Of a stretch of DNA of 55,080 nucleotides, positions 24,671-32,524 are shown in pieces (position 1 is the first letter of the stretch; each line of letters starts with the position of its first letter). Source of the DNA: CAYPHJ01 sp964410485. GTDB lineage: Bacteria > Desulfobacterota > Binatia > UBA9968. The position numbers were made by a program, and so were the translations under genes. The stretch lies in assembly GCA_964410485.1 (NCBI GenBank), contig CAYPHJ010000019.1, forward strand, positions 1 through 55,080, given 5' to 3'. The notes under the pieces were generated by a model that saw nothing but the letters and a program-made list of their open reading frames with translations, was not told where the DNA came from and did no database searches.

Positions 24671-26074
24671 CTACACGCTCGTCTTTACGGCCGGGGTTTG
24701 TCCTTTGAGGGCCCTTTCGGCCACCTCAGCGAGAAGTTGGTCGTGATCATGGTCCAGGGCAAAAACGCGGAACTGGACCACTTTGGAAGGAATGAATTCG
24801 AAGAGTTCGGCCAGAGACTCTTTAGTTGTTTCGGTTGTGGATGGATCGTATATGTAGATTTGTTTCTTGCCCATCGCAAACGGGTTCTCTGGCCGAGGAT
24901 CCTGGGTCGCCATGTCTACCCTAAATATCAAATCCCGTTCCGATTCCGGTAACGTAGAACGAATTCGTTTCTCCCAATCGGTATCCTGAATCAGCGCTAC
25001 ACCATAGCGAAGTTCGTTGAGCGAAAGCGTTCGGTCGTAGGCCATTTTCCATTTGACGTCGCGATGAAGAACCGTCTCCCACTCCCGCGCGAGCGCTTCA
25101 CGCTCGCCGCGACTCCGACGCCACCGCGAGACCTCTTCCAGCAAGGACCAATCCGTCAAATAAAGGTATTCATCCAGCTGTTCCACGGGGCTCCCGGGGA
25201 AGAGTACCCGCATGGTATCGGGGAAAATCTCGCGCAAGTGGAGGTCGATGGCCCGCGTGGTACGGTGATAGTATACGTTGGTGTAAAGGTAGAGCCTGGC
25301 GTTCAGGAACATTGTGAGGGCGCCGTTCCCGGCCTTGTGAAGGGTCAGTCCCTTGGGAGAGAAAAATGTATAGTGAATCAGCCGCTCACGATCGACGGGA
25401 CCGACCGAGACGCCGCACATGTAGGAATCGCGAGCGACATAGTCGAGGTTGTCAAAAGTGAAGATACCGCTCGTCAGCGGCTGGAGAAATCTTAACCAAC
25501 GTGGTTTTCGATTGTCTTCCTTCCCGTTCTTTTTGATCGGAAAGGCTATGTCTTCGGGCCGGAGTTCTTCCCCGGGAGCAAACGAGCCGCTGGGACTCCG
25601 CCGCAGCTGCTGGATGATGTCACCCAGATATCTCTGGATAATAAGCTGCCCCAGGTCTTCGTGAGTAAGGTCGTAGGCCTGAAGAAAGTTGTCATCAAAG
25701 AAATGGCCAAACGGCCCATGTCCGAGATCATGAAGCAGTCCGGTAACCCGCATGTATTCTTCAATGTATGGCGCCGACGGGCACTCATCCCCGAGGACCT
25801 TGCGCAGCGAGGGATAAAGGTGTTTGGCAAATTCGCCTGCGAGGTGCATGGCGCCCAAGGAGTGCTGAAAGCGGCTATGCTCCGCCGAAGGATAGACCCA
25901 GCGGGCGCTTTGAAGCTGATAGATATAACGTAGGCGTTGAACCCACGGAGAATCGATGAGCGACTTTTCCGTCACTTCGCCCTTTTGTTGCGGAACGGTA
26001 AATTGGATGTAGCGGTGAATCGGATCCGCGATCAGAGCAATCCCTTCGTACTCGGTATCGGGCAACTGTCCCAT
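24671..26074 (-). CDS. HD-domain phosphohydrolase (dNTPase/SAMHD1-like)
   Basis: Metal-dependent phosphohydrolase of 467 residues, larger than simple HD enzymes. The N-terminal half carries HSRFQHSLGAMHLAGEF (first His), GLLHDLGHGPFGHFFDD (the HD pair) and TFDNLDYVARDSYMCGV (distal Asp), the pattern of SAMHD1/YdhJ-like dNTP triphosphohydrolases. The C-terminal 200 residues are helical and poorly conserved. It begins 3 bp after the archease stop, so the two are co-transcribed. Substrate not determined from sequence. Confidence 0.88.
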   Translation of the reverse strand: MGQLPDTEYEGIALIADPIHRYIQFTVPQQKGEVTEKSLIDSPWVQRLRYIYQLQSARWVYPSAEHSRFQHSLGAMHLAGEFAKHLYPSLRKVLGDECPSAPYIEEYMRVTGLLHDLGHGPFGHFFDDNFLQAYDLTHEDLGQLIIQRYLGDIIQQLRRSPSGSFAPGEELRPEDIAFPIKKNGKEDNRKPRWLRFLQPLTSGIFTFDNLDYVARDSYMCGVSVGPVDRERLIHYTFFSPKGLTLHKAGNGALTMFLNARLYLYTNVYYHRTTRAIDLHLREIFPDTMRVLFPGSPVEQLDEYLYLTDWSLLEEVSRWRRSRGEREALAREWETVLHRDVKWKMAYDRTLSLNELRYGVALIQDTDWEKRIRSTLPESERDLIFRVDMATQDPRPENPFAMGKKQIYIYDPSTTETTKESLAELFEFIPSKVVQFRVFALDHDHDQLLAEVAERALKGQTPAVKTSV

Positions 26075-26077
26075 GTT

Positions 26078-26503
26078 CTAGATTTCAAAAATGACTTGAG
26101 CGGTCCATTGATTGCCGGTTTGCTGCATCCGGCCTTTATGATACGCTACGGCGCTGATTTCTTTGCGAATCTCATGACGGTCGGGGTCGATCTTTTCGCC
26201 GCAAACCTCCGCCCGAACCAGTGTATCCTTAACTTCATTAATATGAAACTCTCTGAGCAGATAGCCGCCGCCTTGATAAAGATAGAGGAGTTCCCGCAGC
26301 CAGTTTACAAGGAGATCATCGCGATCCATGCCTTCGAGCTCCAGCGGCAAGCGCTCCTTAACCTCCACTTTGTCCATGTCGATCATCAGATCAAAAAGTG
26401 CAAGTGCCGAGTTAACAAACAAGCTGGCTTGTGAATTGCCTAGAACTTTCACTGCCAGCTCAGATTGTCGCGTCGTAACGCGGTATATGTTTTCGTTACT
26501 CAT
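26078..26503 (-). CDS. Archease-family protein with altered metal site
   Basis: A 141-residue protein with the archease fold pattern (LFVNSALALFDLMID, ELEGMDRDDLLVNWLREL, GEKIDPDRHEIRKEISAVAYH). Classical archease activates the RNA ligase RtcB through a metal site built from the Asp of a TADxG motif and an Asp near the C-terminus. Here the corresponding places read TRQSELAV and VIFEI, so Glu stands where Asp is expected, if the alignment by eye is right. No rtcB gene lies in the window. It starts the two-gene unit with the HD phosphohydrolase. Confidence 0.8.
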   Translation of the reverse strand: MSNENIYRVTTRQSELAVKVLGNSQASLFVNSALALFDLMIDMDKVEVKERLPLELEGMDRDDLLVNWLRELLYLYQGGGYLLREFHINEVKDTLVRAEVCGEKIDPDRHEIRKEISAVAYHKGRMQQTGNQWTAQVIFEI

Positions 26504-26556
26504 CGCCGTTGACCTTTACTGCAATCGCAACCTTGTGATCTGGGCATTGTCCAGCC

Positions 26557-26584
26557 ATTTAAGCTATCCGTCATGTGGAGTCAA
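26557..26584 (-). promoter_or_regulatory. Candidate promoter for the archease-HD unit
   Basis: On the minus strand TTGACT (26584-26579) and TTAAAT (26562-26557) are 16 bp apart. The predicted start near 26550 leaves about 47 nt before the archease ATG. The surrounding 256-bp spacer shows no gene. Confidence 0.45.
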
Positions 26585-26759
26585 CTTAGTTGATATGGAA
26601 ATTAACACCCGAGCGAGTTCGTGGGTCGGTCGGAAAAGTATCCCGCTATCTCATGAATTGAGAACTCCGGCAGGTTTCCCAGTCGAGTGGTGTTTTTTTC
26701 CCTGGCGCTGGCGTGCGCCAGTGATTGCGCAACCATGACTTTCAAGAAGATGGCGCATT

Positions 26760-27509
26760 TTATAGCCGGTTTATCAAACTTGCCGCAAACCCTGCGCCAA
26801 AGCCATTATCAATATTGACTACCGTTACGCCGGCCGCGCAGGAGTTGAGCATTGCAAGGAGAGCGGCCAGGCCGTTGAAACTGGCGCCATAGCCGATGCT
26901 AGTCGGTACTGCGATGACTGGTTTGTTGACCAGACCGGCCACTACGCTGGGCAGTGCGCCTTCCATCCCGGCGACCACGACCAGCACGGAAGCGGAATCC
27001 AACTGGGGACGGCTTTCAAACAATCGGTGAATGCCGGCCACACCCACGTCGAAAACCTTTTCGACTCGGTTCCCCATCATCATTGCCGTCAACGCTGCTT
27101 CTTCCGCTACCGGAATGTCCGACGTTCCGGCGCAGACGACAACGATCGGACCGCGTCCTTTCAATGCCGGGGGTTTGTAGGTCCACGTCACCGCTCGTGC
27201 GGACTGGTGATACGTCAACCCGCGGACGAGGCTTTTGAGCCGGGCCACTTTCTCGGGAGCGACCCGGGTAACAAGCACGTTGGTCCGCTGGCGCCGCAAG
27301 GCACGGATAATGGACGCAATTTCGTTAGGTCCTTTGCCCTGACCCATTACAACTTCGGGAAAGCCTTGCCGTAACGCGCGATGATGATCGATTTTGGCGA
27401 AACCGATGTCCTCAAACGGGAGATGGCGCAAACGGGCGAGAGCATCCGGCACGCGGATTTTCTGCTGTTGTACTTGTTCAAGCAGTTTTACCAGTCCATC
27501 AACGTCCAT
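26760..27509 (-). CDS. larB: Pyridinium-3,5-biscarboxylate mononucleotide synthase (LarB)
   Basis: Carboxylates nicotinic acid adenine dinucleotide in the first step of the nickel-pincer (NPN) cofactor of lactate racemase; 249 residues with the AIR-carboxylase-like domain at the C-terminus. Seen are ARLRHLPFEDIGFAKIDHHRA, GFPEVVMGQGKGP, CAGTSDIPVAEEAALTA, GMEGALPSVVAGL and the conserved Cys in LLAMLNSCAAGVTVVNIDNG. larC and larE are not in the window. It lies 30 bp after thiL on the same strand. Confidence 0.93.
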   Translation of the reverse strand: MDVDGLVKLLEQVQQQKIRVPDALARLRHLPFEDIGFAKIDHHRALRQGFPEVVMGQGKGPNEIASIIRALRRQRTNVLVTRVAPEKVARLKSLVRGLTYHQSARAVTWTYKPPALKGRGPIVVVCAGTSDIPVAEEAALTAMMMGNRVEKVFDVGVAGIHRLFESRPQLDSASVLVVVAGMEGALPSVVAGLVNKPVIAVPTSIGYGASFNGLAALLAMLNSCAAGVTVVNIDNGFGAGFAASLINRL

Positions 27510-27539
27510 GGATCATTCCTGTTCGATAGGAGACAGCGG

Positions 27540-28556
27540 TCATGCCAGATGGCTCGATGCGCTTTGTAGCGTGCTCTTGAAGTGATCGTAGCCTTGCAAC
27601 CTGATCACCACGGGCTTCCCACCTCGATCGATGACACTAACTCCCTTTTCGGAGGCAATGCAGGTGCCAATTCGGGTCACTGGAGTATGGCTGCGCTGTT
27701 GGATTCTTGTGATTCGCTGGCGGTCGCGCCGCCGCGCGCAAAACAAGAGCTCGTAATCTTCCCCGCCCGCCAGAGCATATTTTGTGCTGTTTTTGCCGGC
27801 AAATTTGCGGTAGGCCGCAGACAGTGGCAACTGTTCCTCCCAAACAATCGCGCCGACCCCACTGGCTTTACAGATGTGACCGAGGTCCTGCATCAACCCG
27901 TCGCTTATGTCGATCATTGCCGTCGCCAACTGTTCGCGCGCTAAGAGGCTGCCAAGCTTCAGCCTCGGTGTAGGTTGATGATGGCGTGACACCAAAAATT
28001 GAACAGCCTCGGTTTTTCGGAGCGCGCCTTTTTTGAGCAGCTGGAGACCCAATGCAGAGTCTCCGAGGGTGCCCGTAACATAGATGTCATCTCCCGCCCT
28101 TGCGCCGCGCCGCGTGATCGGTTTGTGTGGAGCACCACCCATAATGCAGGCCGAGATCAGTAGCGAATGTGCAATGCTAGTATCACCGCCCACCAGAGCA
28201 ACTCGGGTCTGCGACGCCAGGGCATTAATGCCGCGATAGAATTCGTCAATGTCTGAAGTTTGAAACTCAGGGGGAATGCCGAGCGACAGCAATAGATATG
28301 ACGGGGTTCCGCCCATGGCGGCGATGTCACTGAGGTTCACTGCCAGGGTCTTGTAGCCGAGGGCGAACAAAGAAATCCGCTTGAGATCGAAATGAATTCC
28401 CTCGATCAAGAGATCGGTGGAGGCCAGGAATGAACCAAATCTATTATGAACCCAAGCGGCGTCATCACCAATGCCGATTCGGACCCCGCGCCCTTTGGGG
28501 ACGGTGCGGCACACTCTTTCGATCAATCCAAACTCCCCTATTTGACGAAGCTTCAT
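27540..28556 (-). CDS. thiL: Thiamine-monophosphate kinase
   Basis: Phosphorylates thiamine monophosphate to the pyrophosphate; 338 residues of the PurM/AIR-synthase fold. Marks are GEFGLIERV at the start, GIGDDAAW (metal and ATP Asp pair), LAVNLSDIAAMGGTPSYLLLSLG, VGGDTSIAHSLLIS, TGTLGDSALGLQLL, MIDISDGLMQDL and AGGEDYELLF. It follows lon after 132 bp, with larB behind it. No other thi gene nearby. Confidence 0.95.
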   Translation of the reverse strand: MKLRQIGEFGLIERVCRTVPKGRGVRIGIGDDAAWVHNRFGSFLASTDLLIEGIHFDLKRISLFALGYKTLAVNLSDIAAMGGTPSYLLLSLGIPPEFQTSDIDEFYRGINALASQTRVALVGGDTSIAHSLLISACIMGGAPHKPITRRGARAGDDIYVTGTLGDSALGLQLLKKGALRKTEAVQFLVSRHHQPTPRLKLGSLLAREQLATAMIDISDGLMQDLGHICKASGVGAIVWEEQLPLSAAYRKFAGKNSTKYALAGGEDYELLFCARRRDRQRITRIQQRSHTPVTRIGTCIASEKGVSVIDRGGKPVVIRLQGYDHFKSTLQSASSHLA

Positions 28557-28688
28557 GATGCGCTGGGTCGGCGAGTCTTAGCCTCCCAGTCTTGTCCGCC
28601 GGGCAAGCTGCAGACCGATCGCATTCGCTTTGGAGAGATCATCGCTCGATTAGGTCCAAGCGCGTGGCAAGGCTCTGCACCCCGGCCG

Positions 28689-31178
28689 CTACGGGCGCAG
28701 CGGCATATGTTTCTCCCGATGATTTTTCCGCAGTGCTCGCTGGCGCAAGCGTTTCGACACGGCAATGCCTGCTTTTCTCTGGCCTCCCGACCTGCTGGTG
28801 TGTTTGGTGTTTTGGCCATCGAGCAGCGCTGTTTTGAGCACGTCGGACATGTTTTTCGCCAGCATCCAACGCAGCTTGCGGCGCAGTGGTTTGGGAATTT
28901 CGTCGAGATCTTTTTCATTGCGCTCCGGAACGACGATTGTCGTGATCCCGGCCCTAAACGCCGCCAGAGACTTCTCTTTCAGACCCCCAATCGGCAAAAC
29001 TCGGCCCCTCAATGTGATCTCGCCTGTCATGGCTACGTCTCGGCTGACCGGACGTCGGGTCAGAGCCGAAATTAGAGCAGTGGCCATGGTGATCCCTGCC
29101 GATGGACCATCTTTGGGTATGGCACCGGCTGGCACATGAACGTGGATGTCGACCTTTTGATAGAAGTCTTCCTCGATGCCCAATTTTTTTGCGTGCGCGC
29201 GGGCGTAACTCAGGGCCGCCTGCGCGGACTCTTTCATGACGTCACCGAGCTGGCCCGTTAACGTCAGGTTGCCCCGACCCTTAGAAAGTGAAGCTTCGAC
29301 ATATAGCACTTCGCCGCCTGTACTCGTCCAAGCCAGGCCGGTAGCGACGCCGATTTCATGATGTTCTTGTTCGGCCTCCGGCAAGAACTTCGGCGAACCG
29401 AGAAACAAATGAAGATTGGCGCGCGTGATGCGCGTCACATCGATCTTGCCTTCGGCTACCTTGCGCGCCACCTTGCGGCAAATGGAAGCAATCTCCCTCT
29501 CCAGATTCCGCAGACCTGCTTCCTTCGTATACTCGGCAATGATACGCAGGACGGCGTCATCCGAGATTTCCAGGTGTTTCAAGGATAACCCGTTGTCTTC
29601 CCGTTGCCTCGGTATAAGGTATTTGCGGGCAATTTCCAGTTTTTCCTCATTTGTGTAACCGGATAGCTGGATCACCTCCATCCGGTCCGCCAGCGCGGGC
29701 GGTATGGGATCCATGAGATTGGCGGTGCAGATGAACAGAACGTTTGAGAGGTCGAAGGGCAGATTCAAGTAGTGATCACTGAAGCTATGATTCTGCTCAG
29801 GGTCGAGAACCTCCAACAGTGCGGCCGACGGATCGCCACGAAAATCAGCTCCGACTTTATCAATCTCGTCCAGCATGAATACGGGATTGTTCGAACCGGC
29901 CTGTTTGATGCCCTGAACGATTCTGCCAGGGAGCGCGCCAACGTAGGTCCGGCGGTGCCCCCGAATTTCAGCCTCGTCTCGCACGCCGCCGAGCGAGATG
30001 CGAATAAAGTTCCTTCCGAGAGCGCGCGCGACGGAGCGGCCCAGAGAGGTCTTGCCCACACCCGGAGGACCGACGAAACAGAGGATCGGTCCTTTGATTT
30101 TGCGCTTGAGCTTGTTCACGGCAAGATATTCGAGGATGCGCTCCTTGATTTTCTCCAGGTTGTAATGGTCTTCGTCCAATACCTGCTTGGCTTTTTTGAT
30201 GTTCAGGTTATCCTTGGTTTTTTTGCTCCAGGGAAGATCGACCAGCCAGTCAAGGTAGGTCCGCACGAGCGATGCCTCGGAGGACTCCGGATGCATCTGT
30301 TCGAGCCGCTTGAGTTGTTTGTCGGCTTCTTTCTTTACCTCCGAAGGCATTTTGGCTTTTTCGATCTGCTTCCTGAGTTCGTTGATCTCTTCCGTCCGCT
30401 CATCGCCTTCGCCAAGTTCCTGTTGGATTTGTTTCAGCTGTTCCCGCAGGTAGTAATCCCGCTGGCTTTTGCTCATTTCCTCTTTGGCCTGGTTTTGAAT
30501 GCGCGCTTGCATTGTCGAGAGTTCCAGTTCGCGGCTCAAGAGTTCGTTCACTTTCTTGAGACGCTCGATGGGATCGAAGATTTCCAGGATGCCTTGGCTC
30601 TCTTCGATTTTCAGCCTGAGGTTTGACGCGACGAGATCCGCCAGTACTCCGGGGTCGCTGATGTTATCCGTGACCATGACGATTTCCGGCGGCAGGTTCT
30701 TGAGATTCAAGATCTGCTCGATCTTTTCTTTCGCGGTACGCATCAAGGCTTCGACTTCGATGGGCACCTCCACCAGAGTCGGTTCCATGACCTTGCGAAT
30801 TTTCACCTCGAAGAAAGGGCGTTCGCGGAGAAACGTGTCGATTTCACCTTTGGACAGTCCCTGTACCAATATTTTCACCCGGCCGTCCGCCAATTTAAGC
30901 ATGCGCATGATCGAGGCGATTGTGCCCACGCGATGAATGTCGCCCGGGTTTGGATTTTCTTCAGCCGAGACCTTCTGAGCAACGAGGAAAATCAAGCGGT
31001 CTCTCGAGAGGGCCTCCTCGACGGCGCGGATCGATACGTCGCGGCCGACGAACAGGGGCAGCATCATATACGGGTAGATGACGATGTCGCGGATCGGCAA
31101 CAGCGGCAGCACGTCGGGGATTTCGACTTGCGTGGTTTGGCTTTCAGTCGCGTCGATGTTCCATTCAGATTCGCTCAT
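28689..31178 (-). CDS. lon: ATP-dependent protease Lon
   Basis: Soluble AAA+ protease degrading damaged proteins; 829 residues. Order: LON substrate-binding domain (LPLLPIRDIVIYPYMMLPLFVG), coiled-coil linker, AAA+ module with Walker A GPPGVGKTSLGRSVA and Walker B FMLDEIDKVG, then the Ser/Lys protease domain with the catalytic Ser in PKDGPSAGITMATALIS and Lys in GGLKEKSLAAFRAG. The C-terminal 45 residues after LLDGQNT are basic and unconserved. AAGGA precedes the ATG. Next to the dnaK-dnaJ genes it forms a heat-shock-type block. Confidence 0.98.
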   Translation of the reverse strand: MSESEWNIDATESQTTQVEIPDVLPLLPIRDIVIYPYMMLPLFVGRDVSIRAVEEALSRDRLIFLVAQKVSAEENPNPGDIHRVGTIASIMRMLKLADGRVKILVQGLSKGEIDTFLRERPFFEVKIRKVMEPTLVEVPIEVEALMRTAKEKIEQILNLKNLPPEIVMVTDNISDPGVLADLVASNLRLKIEESQGILEIFDPIERLKKVNELLSRELELSTMQARIQNQAKEEMSKSQRDYYLREQLKQIQQELGEGDERTEEINELRKQIEKAKMPSEVKKEADKQLKRLEQMHPESSEASLVRTYLDWLVDLPWSKKTKDNLNIKKAKQVLDEDHYNLEKIKERILEYLAVNKLKRKIKGPILCFVGPPGVGKTSLGRSVARALGRNFIRISLGGVRDEAEIRGHRRTYVGALPGRIVQGIKQAGSNNPVFMLDEIDKVGADFRGDPSAALLEVLDPEQNHSFSDHYLNLPFDLSNVLFICTANLMDPIPPALADRMEVIQLSGYTNEEKLEIARKYLIPRQREDNGLSLKHLEISDDAVLRIIAEYTKEAGLRNLEREIASICRKVARKVAEGKIDVTRITRANLHLFLGSPKFLPEAEQEHHEIGVATGLAWTSTGGEVLYVEASLSKGRGNLTLTGQLGDVMKESAQAALSYARAHAKKLGIEEDFYQKVDIHVHVPAGAIPKDGPSAGITMATALISALTRRPVSRDVAMTGEITLRGRVLPIGGLKEKSLAAFRAGITTIVVPERNEKDLDEIPKPLRRKLRWMLAKNMSDVLKTALLDGQNTKHTSRSGGQRKAGIAVSKRLRQRALRKNHREKHMPLRP

Positions 31179-31305
31179 AAGATTCGATCCTTATTTAATC
31201 GCAGTCATGGCCAAGGTCAACCAAAAGATTGATGCCTTCGCGGTTGGAAGCGTCTCGAGACGGGAAAGCCGAAGGGAATGCGTCGAATATCTCGATGTGA
31301 CAGGT

Positions 31306-32418
31306 CTAGCCGAACAACTCCCTCACTTTGTCGAAGAAGCCCTTCGATAGCGGATTGACCTCCTCACCGCTTAGAGCCGCAAACTCCTTCAAGAGCTCCT
31401 TCTGGCGGCCCGTGAGATGAGTCGGTGTTTCCACGATAACACGAACGTGTTGATCACCCTGCTGGTATCCCTGAACGTCTCTTATCCCTTTAGCCTTCAA
31501 GCGGAAAACTTTGCCTGATTGGGTGCCGGCAGGAATCTTCATTTTGACTTTGCCATCCAAGGTTGGTACATCGATTTCCGCGCCCAGAGCGGCTTGAACA
31601 AAGCTAATCGGAACATCGCAGATGATGTCCAAATTATGGCGCACGAAAATAGCATGAGGTTCAACGTGAACAACGACGTAAAGATCACCGGCTGGCCCGC
31701 CCCCGGAACCCGACTCCCCTTCACCTCTCAACTTGAGACGTGATCCTGTATCGACGCCTGGCGGGATCTTAACACTAAGGGTATGCAACTTGCGAACACG
31801 GCCCGCGCCTCCGCAAGTTGCGCAGGGATCACTGATGATGGATCCCTGACCGTGGCACTGGCTGCAAGTTCGAGACACGCTGAAAAAACCCTGTTGGAAA
31901 CTGACCTGGCCTCTGCCACGACATGTAGGGCAGGTTTGCGGCGCCGTCCCGGGACGTGCGCCGTTACCATGGCAGGTTTCGCAGGTTCCATGTCTGGGAA
32001 CTTTGATTTTCTTCTCGGCTCCGGAAACCGCTTCCTCAAAGCTCAGGCTCAGATTGTAGCGGAGATCTTCGCCGCGGCCGCGGCTGCGGCGCCGGCTCGG
32101 TCCAGCCCCAAAAAACTCACCGAAGATGTCGCCGAAAATATCTTCAAACCCTGCTGTGAAGTCGAATCCACCGGAAAACGGCCCACCTTCGCCGAAGGCT
32201 GCATGACCAAACTGATCATATTGAGAGCGTTTTTGTGAATCGGATAAGACTTGGTAGGCTTCAGAAACTTGCTTGAATTTCTCTTCAGCCTGTTTGTCGC
32301 CTGGATTACGGTCGGGATGGTATTTGAGCGCGAGCTTGCGGTACGCTTTTTTGACATCATCCTCCGAGGCGTTTCGGTTAACGCCGAGAAGCTCGTAATA
32401 ATCTTTTTTCCCGTTCAA
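31306..32418 (-). CDS. dnaJ: Chaperone protein DnaJ
   Basis: Hsp40 co-chaperone stimulating DnaK ATPase; 370 residues. The J-domain (DYYELLGVNRNASEDDVKKA, with HPD in LKYHPDRNPG), a Gly/Phe-rich linker, and four CxxCxGxG zinc repeats (CETCHGNG, CPTCRGRG, CSQCHGQG, CATCGGAG) are all present, so it is a full type I DnaJ. It starts with TTG at 32418, supported by GAGGG seven bases upstream and by the family N-terminus. A terminator-like hairpin separates it from dnaK. Confidence 0.96.
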   Translation of the reverse strand: MNGKKDYYELLGVNRNASEDDVKKAYRKLALKYHPDRNPGDKQAEEKFKQVSEAYQVLSDSQKRSQYDQFGHAAFGEGGPFSGGFDFTAGFEDIFGDIFGEFFGAGPSRRRSRGRGEDLRYNLSLSFEEAVSGAEKKIKVPRHGTCETCHGNGARPGTAPQTCPTCRGRGQVSFQQGFFSVSRTCSQCHGQGSIISDPCATCGGAGRVRKLHTLSVKIPPGVDTGSRLKLRGEGESGSGGGPAGDLYVVVHVEPHAIFVRHNLDIICDVPISFVQAALGAEIDVPTLDGKVKMKIPAGTQSGKVFRLKAKGIRDVQGYQQGDQHVRVIVETPTHLTGRQKELLKEFAALSGEEVNPLSKGFFDKVRELFG

Positions 32419-32457
32419 CCCGGAACCCTCGATTCCCTGGAGCTTTAACTAAAAAAG

Positions 32458-32494
32458 GAAAGCCCCTCTCCTCCAAAGCAGAGCAGGGGCTTTC
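32458..32494 (-). terminator. Terminator-like hairpin between dnaK and dnaJ
   Basis: On the minus strand GAAAGCCCC and GGGGCTTTC pair across a 19-nt loop that can add a CTC/GAG pair, followed by CCTTTTTT. It would end or attenuate dnaK transcription before dnaJ, lowering the DnaJ share. Confidence 0.75.
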
Positions 32495-32524
32495 ACATGG
32501 GATCCCTTCTGGTTTGCGCCGTGC

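Noticed and set aside
26704..26724. 7-bp hairpin CTGGCGC...GCGCCAG after larB
   Set aside because: On the larB coding strand it is followed by A residues, not T, so it does not look like a terminator.
28446..29075. Plus-strand frame of 209 codons across the thiL-lon junction
   Set aside because: Antisense to the start of thiL and the end of lon, which are both certain genes; the composition is shadow-like.
31193..31220. Possible lon promoter TTGACC-N16-TTAAAT on the minus strand
   Set aside because: The transcription start would fall between the AAGGA ribosome site and the ATG, so the mRNA would lack its ribosome site.
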